Both the position numbers and the translations under genes were made by a program. Below, in pieces: positions 6,180 through 9,030 of a stretch of 9,030 nt of DNA (the first letter of the stretch is position 1; the number at the start of each line of letters is the position of its first letter). The DNA is taken from the NCBI GenBank assembly GCA_030451965.1, contig JAKDNE010000116.1:1-9030 (forward strand), given 5' to 3'. Origin of the DNA: Brachybacterium sp. Lineage in GTDB: Bacteria > Actinomycetota > Actinomycetes > Actinomycetales > Dermabacteraceae. Under the pieces are notes generated by a model. The model saw only the letters and a program-made list of their open reading frames with translations. It ran no database searches and was not told the DNA's origin.

Positions 6180-7298
6180 GTGAAGATCGCGATCGTCACG
6201 GAGACCTTCGTGCCCTCCGTCGACGGCGTCGTGACACGCCTGCGCCACGCCGTCGAGAGGTTCACCGATCTCGGGCACGAGGTCATGGTGATCGCCCCCG
6301 AGCTCGGGGTCACCGAGCACCACGGCGCGCGGGTGGTGGGCATCAAGCCGGTGACCCTGCCGTTCTACAAGCATCGGCGCTTCACCCTGCCGAATCCCAC
6401 CGTGGACGGCATCATCCGCGGCTTCCATCCGGACGTGGTCCATGCCGCCCAGCCGCTGCTGCTGGCCTCCTCGGGGGCGTTCGCCGCACATCGGCAGCGG
6501 ATCCCGCTGGTGGCCAGCTATCACACGCACATCCCCCGCTACCTGGACCTGTACAAGGCCTACCGCTGGGGCAAGCGCCCCGTGTGGTGGCAGATCAGGC
6601 GCAACCACGCCCTGGCCGACATCAACATCGCCACCTCCGAGACGATGAAGGCGGAGCTCGCGGAGCAGGGCGTCGAGAACCTCCACGTGGTGCGGCGCGG
6701 GGTGGACACGCAGACCTTCCATCCCCGCTTCGCCTCCGACGCGATGCGCGAGCGCCTCACCCAGGGGCATCCGGAGAAGAAGCTGCTGGTCTTCGTGGGC
6801 CGGCTCGCGGCGGAGAAGGAGATCCACCGACTGCGCCCGATGATGCAGCGCCGTGACGACGTGGCGCTCGCGATCGTGGGCGACGGTCCCTACCGGCGCG
6901 AGCTCGAACAGCACTTCGCCGGCACCTCCACCCTGTTCCCCGGATTCATGGAGGGCGAGGAGCTCGCGAGCGCCTTCGCCAGCGCCGACGCCTTCGTGTT
7001 CCCCTCGGTCACCGAGACCCTGGGGCTGGTGATCCTCGAGGGCATGGCCTCCGGGCTCCCGGTGGTCGCCGCCCGGTCGGGGCCGACGATGGAGCAGGTC
7101 ACCGACGGGGTGAACGGGCTGATCTTCGACTCCGGGGACGAGGCGAGCCTGGATGCGGCGCTGACCCGGCTCGGGGACGAGGACCTGCGCGGCCGCATCC
7201 GGACGGCGGCACGGGCCGAGGCCGAGAAGTTCTCCTGGGAGAACGCCTCGGACGACCTGCTGCGCTACTACGAGATGGCGATCGCGCAGCACGGATGA
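6180..7298 (+). CDS. sqdX: GT4 glycosyltransferase, sulfoquinovosyldiacylglycerol synthase type (SqdX/SQD2)
   Basis: Predicted to transfer sulfoquinovose from UDP-sulfoquinovose to diacylglycerol at the inner membrane face, finishing SQDG. It is a 372-residue GT-B fold retaining GT4 enzyme. Seen: PSVDGVVTRL (12-21), SYHTHIPRY (113-121), PVWW (134-137), RRGVDTQTFHPRF (172-184), GRLAAEK (207-213, Arg208 and Lys213 at the donor phosphate) and Glu279-x7-Glu287 in ETLGLVILE. The SYHTH, P-[MV]-WW and RFxSxxMRxRL segments resemble plant SQD2 rather than PimB or MgtA enzymes. Adjacent sqdB supports this. GTG 6180 follows the sqdB stop by 10 bp with no clear ribosome site, which suggests translational coupling. 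A mannosyl- or glucosyltransferase with another lipid acceptor remains possible. Confidence 0.88.
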   Translation: MKIAIVTETFVPSVDGVVTRLRHAVERFTDLGHEVMVIAPELGVTEHHGARVVGIKPVTLPFYKHRRFTLPNPTVDGIIRGFHPDVVHAAQPLLLASSGAFAAHRQRIPLVASYHTHIPRYLDLYKAYRWGKRPVWWQIRRNHALADINIATSETMKAELAEQGVENLHVVRRGVDTQTFHPRFASDAMRERLTQGHPEKKLLVFVGRLAAEKEIHRLRPMMQRRDDVALAIVGDGPYRRELEQHFAGTSTLFPGFMEGEELASAFASADAFVFPSVTETLGLVILEGMASGLPVVAARSGPTMEQVTDGVNGLIFDSGDEASLDAALTRLGDEDLRGRIRTAARAEAEKFSWENASDDLLRYYEMAIAQHG

Positions 7299-7395
7299 GT
7301 CGTCTCCATGCGGTCTCGGAGCTCTGCGGGCGCCGCTGGGCCGGGACTGCGGTATTCGATGGCGGGGCGACGACCGGGCGTGATCGGATGGCGTG
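7299..7395. other. Short intergenic region between sqdX and the GNAT gene
   Basis: 97 bp with no compact hairpin or T-tract after sqdX. TATTCGAT near 7353 could be a poor -10 element for the acetyltransferase gene, but I find no matching -35. Whether the GNAT gene belongs to the sqd transcript cannot be decided from sequence. Confidence 0.35.
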
Positions 7396-8403
7396 ATGAG
7401 CGAGGCCCAGCACAGTCCTGTCCAGATCGTTCCCGTCGATCCCACCGATCGTGAAGCGCTGCTCGCCTGGAACGCGGTGCTCGGGGAGGGGTTCAACGCC
7501 GGGCGCGAGGCAGCCTGGTGGGCGAGCGATGAGACCACCCTCGCGCAATTCGGGGATCCGAAGCCCGAGCGCCTCTCGGTCCTGCTGGTGGCGAGCCTCG
7601 ACGGCGAGATGGTCGGGGCGGCGGGGGCGGAGGTCGACCCCGGTGACCCCGCCGAGGTCGAGATCTCCGTGCTCCCGACGCATCGGCGCCAGGGCATCGG
7701 CGCCGCGCTCGCCGCCGCCCTGCGTGAGACGCTCGCCGACCATGCCGAGGTGGTCCAGGCGGAGAGCTACAGCGAGGCGGGCGTCGCCTTCGCGCTCGCG
7801 CAGGGGATGCGGCTCGGCAACCAGGAGCACCGCCTGCTGCTCGACCTGCCCGTCGGCCGCGCCGCGCTCCCCGGAGGTGACTCCTCCGACGCCGACCGCA
7901 CCGCGCCCGGGATCGAGGTGCGCACCTGGCGGGGCGCCTGCCCCCAGGAGCTGATCCAGGACTGGGCCCGGCTCAGCACCCAGATGGAGACCGATGTGCC
8001 GATGGGCGACCTCACGCGCCCGGCCTCGCGCAGTGACGTGACGGAGCTCCGCCGCGGCGAACAGCGGATGGATGCGCAGGGCTGGACCCTGGTGCGCGGC
8101 CTCGCCTACGACGCCGGGACGGCCGTCGGCTACACCGAGATCTTCGTGAATCGCCACGACCCGGAGATCCTCACCCAGGACGACACCCTGGTGGATCGCG
8201 CCCACCGCGGCCGCGGCATCGGCCGCGCCCTCAAGCTGGCGAACCTGGAGAACCTCGCCGGCGTCCCGGAAGCGGGTTCCGCCCGCTGGATCCAGACCTA
8301 CACCGCGCTCGACAACACTCCGATGCTCGTGCTGAACCGGTCCCTGGGCTTCCGTCAGGCGGATGTGCTGAGCATCCTGGAGGGCGAGCTCCGCCCGGGA
8401 TGA
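7396..8403 (+). CDS. Twin-domain GNAT N-acetyltransferase
   Basis: 335-residue protein with two GNAT folds in tandem, as in mycothiol synthase MshD and a broad actinobacterial family. Each half should bind acetyl-CoA or be a degenerate copy. The first acetyl-CoA loop is LPTHRRQGIGAAL (93-105), preceded by strand AEVEISV. The second is VDRAHRGRGIGRALK (266-280), with a following block TYTALDNTPMLVLNRSLGF (301-319) that is standard for the end of a GNAT domain. DTLVDRAHRG and the LDN..M..LNRSLGF block match a common actinobacterial group of unknown substrate more than true MshD. Both pyrophosphate loops look usable. GTG 7393 precedes ATG 7396 directly; I prefer the ATG. Ribosome site weak (GGATGG at 7386-7391). 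The substrate is not predictable, and the gene may be unrelated to the sqd genes. Confidence 0.88.
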   Translation: MSEAQHSPVQIVPVDPTDREALLAWNAVLGEGFNAGREAAWWASDETTLAQFGDPKPERLSVLLVASLDGEMVGAAGAEVDPGDPAEVEISVLPTHRRQGIGAALAAALRETLADHAEVVQAESYSEAGVAFALAQGMRLGNQEHRLLLDLPVGRAALPGGDSSDADRTAPGIEVRTWRGACPQELIQDWARLSTQMETDVPMGDLTRPASRSDVTELRRGEQRMDAQGWTLVRGLAYDAGTAVGYTEIFVNRHDPEILTQDDTLVDRAHRGRGIGRALKLANLENLAGVPEAGSARWIQTYTALDNTPMLVLNRSLGFRQADVLSILEGELRPG

Positions 8404-8513
8404 TCGACCTTCCCGTGGGCCTCGTGCTCCGGGAGTTCACCGGTCTGCGCCTCGGCGGCTCCAGCGCCGGCGGGATCCGTGCGAGGACGCAACGTCTCAA
8501 CGGACGCCGCTGA
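8400..8513 (+). CDS. Possible 37-residue ORF coupled to the GNAT gene
   Basis: ATG 8400 overlaps the acetyltransferase stop (ATGA), the usual arrangement for coupled genes. The frame runs 37 codons, beginning MIDLPVGLVLREF and ending in an Arg-rich tail. I recognise no family and there is no ribosome site beyond coupling. ATGA overlaps arise by chance often at this GC content, so this is only a candidate. Confidence 0.15.
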   Translation: MIDLPVGLVLREFTGLRLGGSSAGGIRARTQRLNGRR

Positions 8514-8686
8514 GCGTGCGATCTGCTCTCAGGCGCGGGTCGGGGATCACCCCGGCCCGCGTTCTGCAATGCTGAGGCCGTGCGTCGCTGCGTCGTTGCG
8601 GATCATAGGATGGCGCGGACAACAGATTGTCCGGGGAATGGCAGAGCGGGGCGCGGAGGCAGTGATCGCGCAGGACGGAGCGCGCG
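8514..8686. other. Upstream region of the last gene
   Basis: About 170 bp (283 bp if the small ORF at 8400 is not real) with no convincing gene. It carries a possible -10 element TAGGAT (8606-8611) and an inverted repeat just after it, and ends with a ribosome site for the membrane-protein gene. No tRNA or riboswitch is apparent. Confidence 0.5.
8616..8633. promoter_or_regulatory. Inverted repeat, candidate operator
   Basis: CGGACAA, CAGA, TTGTCCG: perfect 7-bp arms around a 4-base centre. It starts five bases after a TANNNT -10 candidate (TAGGAT, 8606-8611), so it would cover the transcription start of the following gene, the usual place for a repressor site of the TetR or MarR kind. It could also fold as an RNA hairpin in the leader. 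No regulator gene is visible nearby. Confidence 0.4.
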
Positions 8687-9030
8687 ATGGGGTCGCCGGA
8701 CCAGGAGCAGGACGCGAGCCTCGACGGCGCCGTCGAGGGCGCTGCCGAGGGCGCCGGGCACGGCGGGCGGTCCTCCCCACGAGCCAACGGGCTGGGCATC
8801 ACGACGGTCACGATCACCTTGCTGATCATCCTGCGCATCTTCTCCCTGGCCCAGTGGGACTGGGAGGTCGCGGGAACCATCCTCGCCACGATCGACCTCA
8901 GTGACATCCCCTCGGTCATCGTCAGCACGATCTACACCGAGCCCCTGGTCAGCTCGATCATCGTCGCCGCCGCCGGACCGTTGATCGTGATGTTCACGAT
9001 CCGTGACTTCCGCCGGCATCGGCGGGTCTC
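8687..9030 (+). CDS. Membrane protein of unknown function, N-terminal part (runs off the right edge)
   Basis: 114 residues are visible and the frame is open to the window end. Residues 1-34 are Gly/Ala/acidic, probably disordered and cytoplasmic, with EGA-type repetition (DGAVEGAAEGAGHGG, 13-27). Two hydrophobic segments follow, about 36-55 and 86-105, then the basic run RDFRRHRR (106-113), which by the positive-inside rule should be cytoplasmic. The loop between them contains WDW (57-59). ATG 8687 has ACGGAG six bases upstream (8675-8680). Third-position G/C bias supports coding. I do not recognise a family from this portion. Confidence 0.75.
   Translation, partial: MGSPDQEQDASLDGAVEGAAEGAGHGGRSSPRANGLGITTVTITLLIILRIFSLAQWDWEVAGTILATIDLSDIPSVIVSTIYTEPLVSSIIVAAAGPLIVMFTIRDFRRHRRV

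Noticed and set aside
6156..8205. Long minus-strand frames opposite sqdX and the GNAT gene (513 and 368 codons).
   Set aside because: His/Gly/Arg-rich antisense translations caused by high GC; the plus-strand genes have complete family motifs.
8603..9019. A 138-codon minus-strand frame opposite the last gene.
   Set aside because: Very Asp/Arg/Gly-rich, without a ribosome site or recognisable motif. The plus strand has a ribosome site, membrane segments and better codon pattern.

Overview
This is a high-GC window with strongly G/C-biased third codon positions. It most likely comes from an actinobacterial chromosome. The fhaA-fhaB-pstP order, the FolP2-type dihydropteroate synthase paralogue and the actinobacterial-style twin-GNAT protein all fit. 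A non-mycobacterial Micrococcales such as a Brachybacterium relative is my guess; the genus is inference only. I found no tRNA, rRNA, CRISPR array, insertion sequence or phage gene.

Layout. (1) Positions 1-1991, minus strand: fhaA (DUF3662 plus FHA), fhaB (membrane-anchored FHA) and the 5' part of pstP (PP2C phosphatase). They are packed with a 7-bp gap and then a 4-bp ATGA overlap. This is the start of the conserved actinobacterial Ser/Thr phospho-signalling and cell-wall cluster. In relatives it continues with rodA, a penicillin-binding protein and the pknA/pknB kinases, which would lie off the left edge. (2) 1992-2207: divergent intergenic region. (3) 2208-3859, plus strand: two tandem, overlapping, diverged copies of a short, signal-less serine hydrolase of the beta-lactamase/PBP fold. 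(4) A hairpin at 3863-3879 separates them from the convergent folP2 (3899-4873, minus). FolP2 keeps the pterin-side residues of DHPS but lacks its ESTRPG loop. (5) 5021-7298, plus strand: sqdB (UDP-sulfoquinovose synthase) and sqdX/SQD2 (sulfoquinovosyltransferase), a two-gene module for the sulfolipid SQDG, reading divergently from folP2. (6) 7396-8403: a twin-GNAT acetyltransferase. (7) 8404-8686: mostly non-coding, with a clear inverted repeat. (8) 8687 to the end: the start of an unrecognised membrane protein.

How the genes work together. FhaA, FhaB and PstP form one signalling group controlling envelope growth. SqdB makes UDP-sulfoquinovose and SqdX moves the sugar to diacylglycerol, giving an anionic sulfolipid, which is unexpected in an organism with no visible sign of phototrophy. 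The hydrolase pair looks co-translated and may act as a pair on one substrate, but its substrate is unknown. I see no clear new defence or mobile system. The points most worth pursuing are the SQDG module, the hydrolase duplication and the loop-less FolP2.
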